Shown: positions 7,591 through 16,800, counted from the first letter of the stretch. The stretch: 37,947 nt of DNA from Betaproteobacteria bacterium (GCA_020061585.1 JAGUXX010000321.1:1-37947); one strand, 5' to 3'. The notes: a model not told the origin generated them from the sequence alone. Translations and numbers: made by a program.

Positions 7591-8663
7591 GCGAAGTCCT
7601 CTTCTTCTTCGTCTTGCGCCAGCAGCGGTTCGCCTTCGTTTTTCAGGTGCTTGGCGAGAATCCGGCATTGCCGTTGCAGCATGCGGCGCACCGGGGCGAC
7701 GTGGGTTTCGTAGTCTTGATAGAAGATGCCGCGCCCGGTTTTTCCCAGCAGGCAGGCGTTGCCGTCCTGGCTGAAGTGGTCTTCGCGCAGGCTGCGGCCG
7801 CGGAACAGTTGCCAGATTTGCGCGTCGAGGTGCGGGCGCAGCGGTTCGATCAGGTCCGAGGCGAGCGATTCGCGACCGAAGCTGGGGCGGTGATAGAAGC
7901 CCAGCAGCGGGTCCAGGCCGGCGATATGGCAGGCGCGCACGGCGTCGAAGTGCAGCAGGGTGTAGCCGAGCGACAGGCAGGCGTTGACCGGGTCGCGCGG
8001 CGGACGGCGATTGCGGCCGGTGAAGTTGAGGCTGGGCGGGAACAGCGCCGCCAGGCCCTGGAAGTAGGCGCGCGCGGCGGCGCCTTCGATGCCACGCAGG
8101 CTGGCAAGCGCCGCTGTAACTGCTCCCCCCTTTGAAAAAGGGGGGCCGGGGGGGATTTCAACGGCCGGCAAGGGGGGCGGCGTTGATGAACCGACCGGTG
8201 TTTCGCTTTGGGAAGGCGGCAAGCTGGTTAGCGCGGTGCGCAAGCTGGCGAGGGCGTCGGTGAGCGGTTTGCGGGCATCCGGGCGGCTTGCCAGGGCGGT
8301 TTGCAGCAGGCGGATTTGCGCACGAGTCTTGGCTTTGACTTGTCGCGCGGCCCAGGCGATGCACCAGTCCGGGTCGAATACGCGACGGCTTTGCGCGAGC
8401 CGGATGCCGGCGTCGTTGTGGGCCAGGCCGAGGACGATGGCGATGCGCTTGCTGTGGCGTTTGGACAGCATCAAGGTGGCGACACCGCTTTCCGCCAGCC
8501 GGGTGAGGACGCCGGCATCGAGTTTGACGCCGCCTTGGATGATGATGCGGTCGAGCAGTTTGATCGGTACGGTGCCACGGCGACCGGCCGGCTCGTAGAG
8601 GGCGAGAGCGTTGCCGTCGAGGCGGATTTCGAGGTCGGTACGGTCGAGGATCAGGCTGCTCAT
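7587..8663 (-). CDS. cas1: Cas1 integrase (Cas1a)
   Basis: This is a canonical Cas1 of 358 residues. The three metal-binding positions are visible: E193 in RGIEGAAARAYF, H258 in GLDPLLGFYHRP and D270 in ESLASDLIEP. The conserved segment FTGRNRRPPRDPVNACLSLG precedes the histidine. The N-terminal beta domain begins SSLILDRTDLEIRL. Residues about 150-182 form a Pro/Gly-rich insert, PPGPPFSKGG, encoded by a palindromic repeat (8121-8158) that has entered the gene in frame; without it the protein would have the usual length of roughly 325. Cas1 catalyses spacer integration with Cas2. Its stop overlaps the start of cas1b. Its ribosome site is weak, and the gene lies 161 bp downstream of cas2a. Confidence 0.97.
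   Translation of the reverse strand: MSSLILDRTDLEIRLDGNALALYEPAGRRGTVPIKLLDRIIIQGGVKLDAGVLTRLAESGVATLMLSKRHSKRIAIVLGLAHNDAGIRLAQSRRVFDPDWCIAWAARQVKAKTRAQIRLLQTALASRPDARKPLTDALASLRTALTSLPPSQSETPVGSSTPPPLPAVEIPPGPPFSKGGAVTAALASLRGIEGAAARAYFQGLAALFPPSLNFTGRNRRPPRDPVNACLSLGYTLLHFDAVRACHIAGLDPLLGFYHRPSFGRESLASDLIEPLRPHLDAQIWQLFRGRSLREDHFSQDGNACLLGKTGRGIFYQDYETHVAPVRRMLQRQCRILAKHLKNEGEPLLAQDEEEEDFA
8121..8158. repeat. C/G-run palindromic repeat inserted in cas1
   Basis: A hairpin made of CCCCCC, TTTGAAAAAG and GGGGGG (8125-8145) is followed by CCGGGGGGGATTT. This is the shape of a widespread intergenic palindrome with CCCCCC/GGGGGG arms around TTTGAAAAAG. Here it lies inside cas1a, adds no stop codon and encodes EIPPGPPFSKGG. 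It sits between the N-terminal and C-terminal Cas1 domains, in the linker region before the GIEG motif. Confidence 0.75.
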
Positions 8664-8739
8664 GGCTGCGCTTTAGCAGGGAGTCGAAAAGCACACCGTC
8701 ACCCCGAACTGACGCGGGCAGGCGTGTGGAAGAACCACG

Positions 8740-8795
8740 GTAGGGTGCGCCGTGCGCACCGGTTGACACTGGATGGTGCGCACGGCGCACCCTAC
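8740..8795. repeat. Dispersed palindromic repeat, copy 2
   Basis: This 56-bp element has GTAGGGTGCGCCGTGCGCACC at one end (8740) and the inverted form ending GCGCACCCTAC at the other. It lies between cas2a and cas1a and is the best-preserved of the three copies in the window. The long inverted arms could fold into a hairpin in the cas2a-cas1a transcript. Confidence 0.85.
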
Positions 8796-8824
8796 GGAAT
8801 CAATGGATTGCATTGTGTTTATGG

Positions 8825-9106
8825 TTAGTGGATGTAGAAGGTGTCCGGGTTGATCGGGGCCTCGGCGGTGCCCAGCGTTTGCACGCGTGAGCGCGGGTCG
8901 AGGCCGATCAGCAGGAAGCTGTCTTGCTGTTCGTCCAGGGTGATGGACATGTCGAGCAGCAGTTCGGCTTTTTCGTAGTCGCTGAGCCAGCATTCGTAGG
9001 CGGATTTTTGCCCGCCGGTGGTGTAGCCCTTGACCAGTTCCAATGCCAGGCGCAGGCGACGCGGGTTGGCGATGTCGTAAGCGGCGAGGTAGAGGCGGCG
9101 GTCCAT
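8825..9106 (-). CDS. cas2: Cas2 (copy a, array-distal)
   Basis: This 93-residue protein has the standard Cas2 plan. RLYLAAYDIANPRRLRLALELVKGY is the first strand and helix, GGQKSAYECWL the second strand, and there is a C-terminal DTFYIH strand. It differs clearly from cas2b at 6437-6790, so this is not a recent duplication. It is the first gene of the minus-strand adaptation block and is separated from cas1a by 161 bp containing a palindromic repeat. The cas6 operon starts divergently 164 bp away, so the two transcription units probably share this intergenic control region. By position it is the natural partner of Cas1a. Confidence 0.93.
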   Translation of the reverse strand: MDRRLYLAAYDIANPRRLRLALELVKGYTTGGQKSAYECWLSDYEKAELLLDMSITLDEQQDSFLLIGLDPRSRVQTLGTAEAPINPDTFYIH

Positions 9107-9270
9107 GGTCGTTGTTCCACGATGGCGATGGCTGAACTGTAGATGCGGTTTTCAAGGGTGGCGGGGTTCGCAAGCTTGCGGCGGCGTTAGGTGGCCTGGC
9201 AGCGGCAAAGAATGCGCTGTCAGTCGAAATGACCTTCGGTCTAAACTCCAGCGACAATTCAGGGGAGCGC
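9107..9270. promoter_or_regulatory. Divergent intergenic region between cas2a and cas6
   Basis: This 164-bp region must hold the promoters of both the adaptation block (minus) and the interference operon (plus). A strong ribosome site AGGGGAG (9261-9267) sits just before the cas6 ATG. No convincing -35/-10 pair or operator could be picked by eye. Confidence 0.4.
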
Positions 9271-10251
9271 ATGAATCCAGTTCCTGTTTTACCCATCGGT
9301 CGCTACCGCGCGATCTTTGCCTGCGATGCGCCGCCGCGTTTTTCCGACTTTCCCGCCAATGCCTGGCGCGGGGCGTTGGGCTATGCGTTGAAGCGCGGCG
9401 TGTGCGTGACGCGGCAAGCGGAGTGCAAGGCCTGCATGCTGTATCGCTCCTGTCTGTTTCCGTATTTCTGGGATACGCCGCCGCATGTCGGCGCGGAGAA
9501 GATGCGCAAGTACGAGGCCGCGCCGCATCCCTTCGTGCTGGATTGCGATGACGCCGAGCCCTTGCACCTGGGTTTTACCTTGCTGGGTCAGGCCAACCGG
9601 CACCTGGCGGTGTTCATTCATGCGTTGATCCAGGCGGCGGCCGGGCCGCGCGGGATTTCCGGCAATGTGCTGGCCTTGCTGCGGGTGGAGCAGGCTGGCG
9701 GGTTGAATGATGACGATTGGCGGGTTATCTATCAGCCCGATCAGCCTTTGGCGGCTTTGCCGGTACAGATGCCGGCCATTCCCGACGTGCCGGCCGCGTG
9801 TGCGCTGGATATTCAAACGCCGTTGCGGGTGAAGCGCGATGGCCGCTATGCCGGCGCGCGCGATTTCGCTTTCGCCGATCTGTTCGGCAACCTGCTGCGG
9901 CGGGTTTCGATGCTGACTTATTTCCATACCGATACGCCGCTGGAAACCGATTTCCGCGCCTTGAACGAGGCCGCGCGCTCGGTGCCAGCGAAGTGTGCGT
10001 TGACCTGGCGCGAGCAGACGCGGTATTCGAACCGCCAGAAATCTGAAATGCAGCTTGGCGGCGTGGTGGGCCGCGTGGCGCTGGCGCATGCCGATCTGGC
10101 GCCGTTCTGGCCGTATCTGTGGCTGGGCCAATATACCCACGCCGGCAAGAACGCGACGATGGGGCTGGGGCGGTATCGGGTTGTCGAGCAACACGCCGCA
10201 AGCTTGCCGGCCGCCGCGCCGGCTGGCGGCGAAGCCACACTTCAACCATGA
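9271..10251 (+). CDS. cas6: Cas6-family CRISPR RNA endoribonuclease
   Basis: This is a RAMP-fold protein of 326 residues. The start at 9271 is chosen because AGGGGAG lies 3 bp upstream; an in-frame ATG at 9229 lacks this. The N-terminal half contains WRGALGYALK and a cysteine cluster (C52, C55, C61: CKACMLYRSC) typical of the longer Cas6 subfamily found with type III systems. The C-terminal half has a glycine-rich loop GKNATMGLGRY starting at residue 292, the RAMP signature. It is expected to cleave pre-crRNA within the repeat and leave the 8-nt handle. It is the first gene of the effector operon, and its TGA overlaps the ATG of the next gene. Confidence 0.87.
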   Translation: MNPVPVLPIGRYRAIFACDAPPRFSDFPANAWRGALGYALKRGVCVTRQAECKACMLYRSCLFPYFWDTPPHVGAEKMRKYEAAPHPFVLDCDDAEPLHLGFTLLGQANRHLAVFIHALIQAAAGPRGISGNVLALLRVEQAGGLNDDDWRVIYQPDQPLAALPVQMPAIPDVPAACALDIQTPLRVKRDGRYAGARDFAFADLFGNLLRRVSMLTYFHTDTPLETDFRALNEAARSVPAKCALTWREQTRYSNRQKSEMQLGGVVGRVALAHADLAPFWPYLWLGQYTHAGKNATMGLGRYRVVEQHAASLPAAAPAGGEATLQP

Positions 10252-11372
10252 ACACCACCCCGCGCCGCATCTTCCTCGCCGTCACCGGCCTGACCCCGCA
10301 AGTCGTCACCGAAACCCTCTACGCGCTGGCCTGCCGGGCGGAATCGCCGTGGATTCCGGACGAGATCCATCTGATCACCACCGCCACCGGCGCCGAGAAC
10401 GCGCGCCTGAATCTGCTGCTGCCGGATGGCTGGTTCCATCGTTTGTGCGCCGATTACCGCCTGCCGGCCATCGCGTTCCCGGTGGCGAACATTCACATCC
10501 TGCATGACGCCAACGGCACGCCGCTGGATGACATCCGCACACCCGAACAGAACACCCTGGCGGCCGATTTCATCACCGAAACCCTGCGCCGCCTGACCGA
10601 ATCGCCGGAAACCGAACTGCATGTGTCGATCGCCGGTGGCCGCAAGACCATGGGCTATTACCTGGGTTACGCTCTGTCGCTGTACGGCCGCCCGCAAGAC
10701 CGGCTGTCGCATGTGCTGGTGTCCGACCCGTTCGAGACCAATCGCGCGTTCTATTACCCGACGCCCTACGACCACCCCATCCACAGCAAACGTGGCGACA
10801 AGGAAATCACCGTCGATGCGCGCCATGCCCAGGTGGAGCTGGCGGATATTCCGTTCGTGCGGCTGCGCGAAGGGCTGCCGAAGGAATTGCTCAAGGGCGA
10901 TGCGCGTTTTTCGCAGGCGGTGGCCGCCGCGCAATGCGTGGGCCGCAAGCTGGAACTGGTCATCGATGTCGCGGCGCGCAGCGTCACCGCCAGCGGCGAG
11001 CCGGTGAAGCTGACGCCGCAGAACTTCACCCTGCTGCTTTGGCTGGCACGCCGTCGACTGGCCGGCCAGGAAGCCATTCATTGCAGTGTCTACGACAGCG
11101 ATTCCGCCGCCGCCCAGGAATATCTGGCGGTCTGCCGCGAGGTGCTGGGCGAACACAGTTTTGAGACCGAACGTTTGGAAGCCGCGCTGAAACAAGGCAT
11201 GGACAGCACTTGGTTCAGCCCGGCGAAAACCCGTCTGCACAAAGCCTTGATCCGCGCCCTGGGCGAGAACGGCGCTGTCCCGTATCTGATTCGTCAGGTG
11301 GGGGCGCGCAAGGCGGCAAGGTTCGAGTTGGGGCTGGGGGCGGAATACATTCGAATGGAAGGATGCGCATGA
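10248..11372 (+). CDS. NE0113/TIGR02584-type CRISPR ring-nuclease-like protein with C-terminal winged helix
   Basis: The product is 374 residues. The N-terminal Rossmann-like domain starts FLAVTGLTPQVVTETLYAL (residues 9-27) and carries SIAGGRKTMGYYLGYALSLYG at 127-147. These are the hallmarks of the Cas_NE0113 family, which is CARF-like and associated with cyclic-oligoadenylate sensing or cleavage. From about residue 250 the sequence changes to KLTPQNFTLLLWLARRRL..., similar to a winged helix as seen in other CARF proteins, followed by a region ending near residue 370. No HEPN R-x4-6-H motif is evident, so it is more likely a ring nuclease or transcriptional sensor than a ribonuclease. It is coupled by ATGA junctions to cas6 upstream and csx2 downstream. 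Confidence 0.8.
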   Translation: MNTTPRRIFLAVTGLTPQVVTETLYALACRAESPWIPDEIHLITTATGAENARLNLLLPDGWFHRLCADYRLPAIAFPVANIHILHDANGTPLDDIRTPEQNTLAADFITETLRRLTESPETELHVSIAGGRKTMGYYLGYALSLYGRPQDRLSHVLVSDPFETNRAFYYPTPYDHPIHSKRGDKEITVDARHAQVELADIPFVRLREGLPKELLKGDARFSQAVAAAQCVGRKLELVIDVAARSVTASGEPVKLTPQNFTLLLWLARRRLAGQEAIHCSVYDSDSAAAQEYLAVCREVLGEHSFETERLEAALKQGMDSTWFSPAKTRLHKALIRALGENGAVPYLIRQVGARKAARFELGLGAEYIRMEGCA

Positions 11373-12586
11373 ACACGACTTTGGTCAGTTTTCTCGGAAA
11401 GAACTTGGGTGATCCAAAAACAGGTTATCAAAATGCCACCTACCGCTTTCCCGACGGTATCGAAAGGGAAACCCCCTTCTTCGGGCTTGCGCTGGCGCAA
11501 GAGGTACGCCCTGACCGTGTCGTAATTCTCGGAACCGCAGGCAGCATGTGGGATGTGCTGGTCGGTCACTTGGCGGAAAGCGGCGCGGACGATGTTGTTT
11601 GGGAATGCCTCATGGAGGCGGCGCAAACAGCAAGCGTGGATTTAAACCTTCTGGAGCGTGCACGCCCATTGGCTGAGCGCCGGCTCGGTTGTCCGGTTGA
11701 TCTGCGGCTCATCCCCTACGGGCGCAATGCAGAGGAGCAAACAGCTATCTTGCAAACCATTGCCGAAGCCGTGCCCAAGGGCCGGGTGGTCATGGATTTG
11801 ACCCACGGTTTTCGCCATCTCGCCGCCCTTGGTCTGCTGTCTGCCTTCTTTCTGGAACGCATGGCCCAGTTGGAGGTGGTCGGTCTCTATTACGGGGCGC
11901 TGGACATGAGCCCGCGCGGCGAAGCCAAACCCGTCGTCCGGCTGGATGGTCTGCTTTCAATCCAGCGTTGGATCGACGCGCTGGATCGCTTCGACCAGAA
12001 CGGGGATTACGGCGTATTCGCGGATTTGCTGATGGTGGAGGGGGTGCCACGGGACAAGGCGAATTGCCTCAAGAAGGCAGCATTCTTCGAACGTACTTTC
12101 AACCTGCGCGATGCGGCACGCCAGCTCGGGACTTTCCTTGGCGTGCTGGATACCGATTTGCCAGGTACCGGGCGTTTGTTTCAGCATCAACTCGCTGAAA
12201 GACTGGCTTGGGCGCGCGGAAATCCGTTGCATGTACAACAGCGCCATTTGGCATATGTGTATCTCAATCGGCGGGATTTTGTCCGCACGGCCGTATTCGC
12301 ATGGGAGGCGATCATTACGCTCGAATGCACTCGGCATGCTCTGGATTTCGATGATTATGGGGAAAACGGCGACCGAAAGCAGGCTGAGGCGGAGTTGAAA
12401 ACACGCTTGAGAGCCAATGGCACCCGCTGGCCTGATGCGCCCCAAAGACGCATCAAGGACCTGCGAAATTCACTCGCTCACGGCAGTCCGCCAGCCGACT
12501 GGGCGCCGGAGTTACGCCAAGCCCTATCAGACCCTGAACGACTGTTCAGCATGTTGAAAGCCGACATGAAGACGTCATTGGCATGA
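11369..12586 (+). CDS. Csx1/Csx2-family CARF-HEPN ribonuclease (DxTHG type)
   Basis: The product is 405 residues. The N-terminal CARF domain starts with the strand TLVSFLGKNLGD and contains DLTHGFRH at residues 143-150, the motif that names the Cas_DxTHG family. The C-terminal domain ends with RIKDLRNSLAHG, in which R366-NSLA-H371 is the HEPN catalytic R-x4-H motif. Proteins of this class bind the cyclic oligoadenylate made by Cas10 and then cut RNA non-specifically. The ATG at 11369 overlaps the stop of the NE0113 gene, so synthesis of the two CARF-type proteins is coupled. The gene is followed by a 143-bp gap with a palindromic repeat before cmr1. Confidence 0.9.
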   Translation: MNTTLVSFLGKNLGDPKTGYQNATYRFPDGIERETPFFGLALAQEVRPDRVVILGTAGSMWDVLVGHLAESGADDVVWECLMEAAQTASVDLNLLERARPLAERRLGCPVDLRLIPYGRNAEEQTAILQTIAEAVPKGRVVMDLTHGFRHLAALGLLSAFFLERMAQLEVVGLYYGALDMSPRGEAKPVVRLDGLLSIQRWIDALDRFDQNGDYGVFADLLMVEGVPRDKANCLKKAAFFERTFNLRDAARQLGTFLGVLDTDLPGTGRLFQHQLAERLAWARGNPLHVQQRHLAYVYLNRRDFVRTAVFAWEAIITLECTRHALDFDDYGENGDRKQAEAELKTRLRANGTRWPDAPQRRIKDLRNSLAHGSPPADWAPELRQALSDPERLFSMLKADMKTSLA

Positions 12587-12598
12587 CGGCAAACGTCC

Positions 12599-12650
12599 GG
12601 TGCGCCGCGCGCACCGATCCACATCCAATGGTGCGCGCGGCGCACCCTAC
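12599..12650. repeat. Dispersed palindromic repeat, copy 3
   Basis: This copy reads GGTGCGCCGCGCGCACC at the left and ends GCGCGGCGCACCCTAC at 12650, so it lacks the outer GTAG on the left. It lies between csx2 and cmr1 inside the effector operon, where a hairpin could stabilise or attenuate the transcript. Confidence 0.75.
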
Positions 12651-12729
12651 GGCCGCGGCGGCAAGCTTGCAGCAACCTGTGCGTTGCTGAAGACAAGACA
12701 GAATGCGGAAAACCGCCGAGAGAAAAACC

Positions 12730-13809
12730 ATGAAACAACTCGAATACACCATCCACTTCAACACCCCGGCTTTCCTTGGCAATGCCGAGCAGCAAGGGCA
12801 ATGGCGCACGCCGCCGTTCAAGGCGCTGATCCGGCAGTGGTGGCGGGTGGCTTATGCCGAAGCGCATGGTTATCCGCAAAGCACCGTCGCCATGCGCCGC
12901 GAGGAAGGGCTGTTGTTTGGTCATGCCTGGCTGGAAAGTGACCGCGATGAGCAGGGGCGGGCGGTAGCCGCGCGTAAGAGCGCGGTGCGGATTCGGCTCG
13001 ACAAGTGGGACATCGGCAAGCTGAAAAACTGGGAAGGTCCAGATCAAACAGTTCGTCATCCGGAGGTGAAAAATCGCCAAGGCGAAATTGTCTCGGTTGG
13101 ATCAAATCTCTACCTTGGCTATGGCCCGCTCATGTTCAGAAGCGGTACCGCTCTGAAAACAAACGCGGCTATCCAGGTCGGCGAATCGGCGACCCTCGCC
13201 ATCGCCATGCCCGACGAGTCCTCCCCACACATCGAACGCGCGCTTTGGCTGATGGATCGCTACGCCGCAGCCGGCGGCCGTAGCCGCAATGGCTGGGGCT
13301 CATTCGCCTTGCTCCCCTTCCCCGCAAGTGGGGGAGGGGCTGGGGCAGATGGCGCTGTACCGCTTCGCCCCTGGCGCGATTGCCTGTCGCTCGACTGGCC
13401 ACACGCCATCGGCCAGGACGACCACGGCGCCCTGATCTGGCAAACCCGTCCGTTCGATGACTGGAAAGGGTTGATGCGGGCGTTGGCTGTCGTCAAGATT
13501 GGCTTGCGCACGCAGTTCATCTTTACGACTGGCAAAAATGCTCCCCGAACTGAAGAGCGCCACTGGCTGAGTTATCCCATTACCAACCACTCGGTTCAAG
13601 CCTGGGGCAACAACGCGCGTTTACCCAACAGCCTGCGCTTCAAGGCCCGCAAGACATCGGACGGCAAGTTTGTCGGCGTGGTTTTCCATGTGCCTGGTCT
13701 GCCGACAGCCGAATTCAGGCCGGATCGTCGCGTCATCGAGTCCGTCTGGCAGCGCGTCCACACGTTTCTCGATACGCCCGCTCAACAACTGACCCGCGTC
13801 CCGGCCTGA
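12730..13809 (+). CDS. cmr1: Cmr1, type III-B RAMP subunit
   Basis: This 359-residue RAMP protein begins with a beta strand YTIHFNTPAFLG and then PPFKALIRQWWRVAYA, the Cmr1 motif where a helix with two Trp residues follows the first strand. The pattern GGRSRNGWGSF near residue 180 is the RAMP glycine-rich loop. Directly after it lies an insert (PASGGGAGADG) encoded by a palindromic repeat at 13311-13350. Cmr1 sits at the 3' end of the crRNA at the top of the Cmr complex. The ATG at 12730 has a GAGAG ribosome site; an in-frame ATG at 12703 is less well placed. The gene is followed 9 bp later by cmr2. Confidence 0.88.
   Translation: MKQLEYTIHFNTPAFLGNAEQQGQWRTPPFKALIRQWWRVAYAEAHGYPQSTVAMRREEGLLFGHAWLESDRDEQGRAVAARKSAVRIRLDKWDIGKLKNWEGPDQTVRHPEVKNRQGEIVSVGSNLYLGYGPLMFRSGTALKTNAAIQVGESATLAIAMPDESSPHIERALWLMDRYAAAGGRSRNGWGSFALLPFPASGGGAGADGAVPLRPWRDCLSLDWPHAIGQDDHGALIWQTRPFDDWKGLMRALAVVKIGLRTQFIFTTGKNAPRTEERHWLSYPITNHSVQAWGNNARLPNSLRFKARKTSDGKFVGVVFHVPGLPTAEFRPDRRVIESVWQRVHTFLDTPAQQLTRVPA
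13311..13350. repeat. Palindromic repeat inserted in cmr1
   Basis: The stretch CCCCTTCCCCGCAAGTGGGG with the following GAGGGGCTGGGG forms a hairpin with mixed C/T and G/A arms, like the short palindromes found between genes in many GC-rich proteobacteria. It is in frame in cmr1 and encodes a Pro/Gly/Ala-rich loop after the conserved GGRSRNGWGS segment. Confidence 0.6.
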
Positions 13810-13818
13810 GAGGAAAAC

Positions 13819-16800
13819 ATGAACAACGATCTCATCTGGCAAACCAAACTCGCCGCCCGCGTTCACGACCCGGCGGAAAAGGCGCTGGTGCTGCTGCGTG
13901 ACCCGGCCGGGCACGAGGGTGGCACGTCAAAGGCGCTGACCCGGCTACTGGGGCTGTCCGACCACACTGCCGACACGCTCGACCCGGACAACGCCGATGC
14001 GCTTTCCGCGGTCATTTTCAAGAAAGGTATTCCGCTTGCCATGTATCGGCACGTTCAGAGCGCCGATTGGTGGGCGGCGGCAGCGGACCGGCCGCAGTGG
14101 CCGATGCAGGAAATCACCGTCACCACCAAGAAAGGCGAACAGAAAACCTTTGGGGTTGCCCCTTGGGCGCAGGTGCGCTGGTCACAAAACCCGGTGTTGA
14201 TCCACCCGCTGACCGGCGACCAACTCGACCTGGGTAAATACGGCGGCCTGAGCGACACCGATCTCAAAGACATCAAGCAACGCAGCTTTGATCATTTTTC
14301 GCGCCTGCTCACCGCCTTGAACCGCGCCGACCCCGCCGAAGACGCAAGAAAGACGTTGCTCACCTACTGGCGCTTCGGCCCGGAACTGATCGAGGAAGAA
14401 GACAACGGCAAACTCGGGGCGTTGTGGGGTGTGCTGCCCGCTGATACTCGCGTGCCGGATCACTCGATTTGGGATCACCTCGACCTCACCTCCGCTTTCG
14501 CGGGCGCATTTGCCGCTGACACGGATGGCGATGCTGCGTTGCTGGCCTTGTCCATTGGTCCGGTGCAAGGATTCATTGCCAGCGCACGCACTACCTCCGA
14601 CCTCTGGGCCGGTTCGCATCTGCTCTCGCGCCTGGCTTGGGAAGCGATGAAACCGGTATGTGAAGCCCTGGGCCCGGATGCCATCTTGTTCCCGCGTTTG
14701 CGCGGCGTGCCGCAAGTGGATTTGTGGCTGCGCGACCAGATGAATCTGCCCGACGAGTTGTTCAATGGGTGCGAATGGATGAAGGGTGGCACGGATGCCA
14801 ACCCGCTGTTCTCTGCAACCTTGCCGAACCGGTTTGTGGCGGTCGTACCGGCCAGTCAGGCGAAAGACATCGCCGAAAAGGTCACCCAGGCGGTACGCGG
14901 TTGGTTGCAATCCCAAGGTCAGGATGTCGTTTCCCGTTTGCTTAAGGAAGCTGGATTCGATGTCGAATGCAGCCGCTATCCGTATGAACAGATGAAGGCG
15001 CAACTCCAGGGCTTTCCAGAAGTGCATTGGGCGGCGGTGCCGTTTTCGCTGATCCACCCGCGCAACAAAGCCAAACAGACCGACCTCGATGTGAGCCTGC
15101 TTTCCTCAGCCATGGCGCCGTTTTTCGGCGTGGAAACTGGTCAGCCCTGCGGCTTTCTCGCGCAACCGGCCTGGCAGGCACTGCAAAAGGAAATCGATTG
15201 GGGCCAAGAGGAGCAAACCCGCACGGTCTTTTTCGCCCCCAACCCCGGCGTGCTCTACCCTGCGGTGTACGATCTGGCGGAACGGGTGCTGGCGGCGGCA
15301 AAAAGTACACGCGCCTTCGACCAGACTGAGCAGAAAGGCTGGCGCTGCTCGCTGACCGGCGAGGCCGAATGGCTAACCACCGACCCGGCGCAATTGCAGA
15401 AATCCTATCGCCAGCAGACCGATACCCTGTGGGCGAAGGTGGCTGAGCGAAAACCCGCTTGGGCGAAGAAGGGCGAGCATCTCAGCGCATTGCCCGCCCT
15501 CAAGCGTTTGTGGCCGACCCTGTTCGCGGAAGAGGTCGGCAAGGCATTGGCGGCCGGCGAACGCGGTGAGCAGGAGACCATCGGGCGCTTCGTCGTTTCC
15601 ACCCACACCATGGCGTTGGCGCATCAACTCGACCAATGGTTGGAGTGTGGTGGATTGACCAGCGCAGGCTTCAGGCAAGCCAGTAGCCAGGCCGAGCCGG
15701 TGGCCCTGCCGCGCCGGCTGATGAAACGTCACATCAAAAACCCGGCACTGGCCGATGCCAAGCGCATCCCCGGCTTGCTGGAAGCGGCACGCGATGCCGA
15801 CGACGATGCGGCGCTGGAAGTGGCACAGCGGCTGGTGCGACAAACCCTGGCGCAAGGCGCGGACAAGGGTGAGGGAATAAAGCTCGAAACCTATTACGCC
15901 CTCCTCATGATGGACGGCGACCGCATGGGTGCGTGGCTTTCCGGCGGCGATGACTATGCCATTCCTTACCGCAAGAGCTTCCACCCGCAAGTGCAAGAAG
16001 GCTTCGATAAACACGCCGCCAAGCAGAAGCTGATCCAGGCCTATGGCGCGCAAAAACGGGCGCTTTCGCCCAACCGGCATCTGGCTATTTCCGGCGCGCT
16101 CAACGACTTTTCACTCAGCGTGGTGCGCCATGTGGTGGAAGAAGAACACCTGGGCCGGGTGATCTATGCCGGTGGCGACGATGTGCTCGCCATGCTGCCG
16201 GTGACCGACCTGCTATCCAGCATGCAGCGGCTGCGGCTGGCTTATTCCGGAGACGACCCGACCCATGAAGGCGGGCGCGACCCGCGCGGCCTGACCCTGC
16301 AAAATGGCTTCGCCATGCTCAAAGGCAAGCTGATGCGGATGATGGGCACCAAAGCCACCGCCAGTTGCGGCTCGGTCATCGCGCATCATCAAGCGCCTCT
16401 GGGCGCGGTGATGCGGGAACTGCGCGAGGCGGAAAAGCGTGCCAAGAACGAGGGCGGGCGCGATGCCTTTTCCATCACCGTCATCAAGCGTTCCGGCGGT
16501 GCGCTCTACATCACCGCAAATTGGGGCGAGCCGGTGGCGCTGCTTTCTGATCTCATCGCCTTCCTGCGCGACCCCGGCGTCTCCAGAAGGGCGGTCTACA
16601 ACAGTCTGGAATGGCTCACCGACCTGCCCGAACCGGCTGGCGACGGCGCGATGTTGGAAAGCCTGCTGGCCTATCAACTCGCACGTCAGGCCGACAAGGG
16701 CGCAAAGGCATTTGCCCCCGACCTGGCCCGCCGGTTGGCCGCGCTCACCGTTATCCAAAACGGTAAGCGGCTGGTCTGGCTGCAAAACTTCATGACCGTG

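Noticed and set aside
9229-9270. Earlier cas6 start at ATG 9229
   Set aside because: The ATG at 9271 has a strong AGGGGAG site at the right distance and the RAMP fold begins there.
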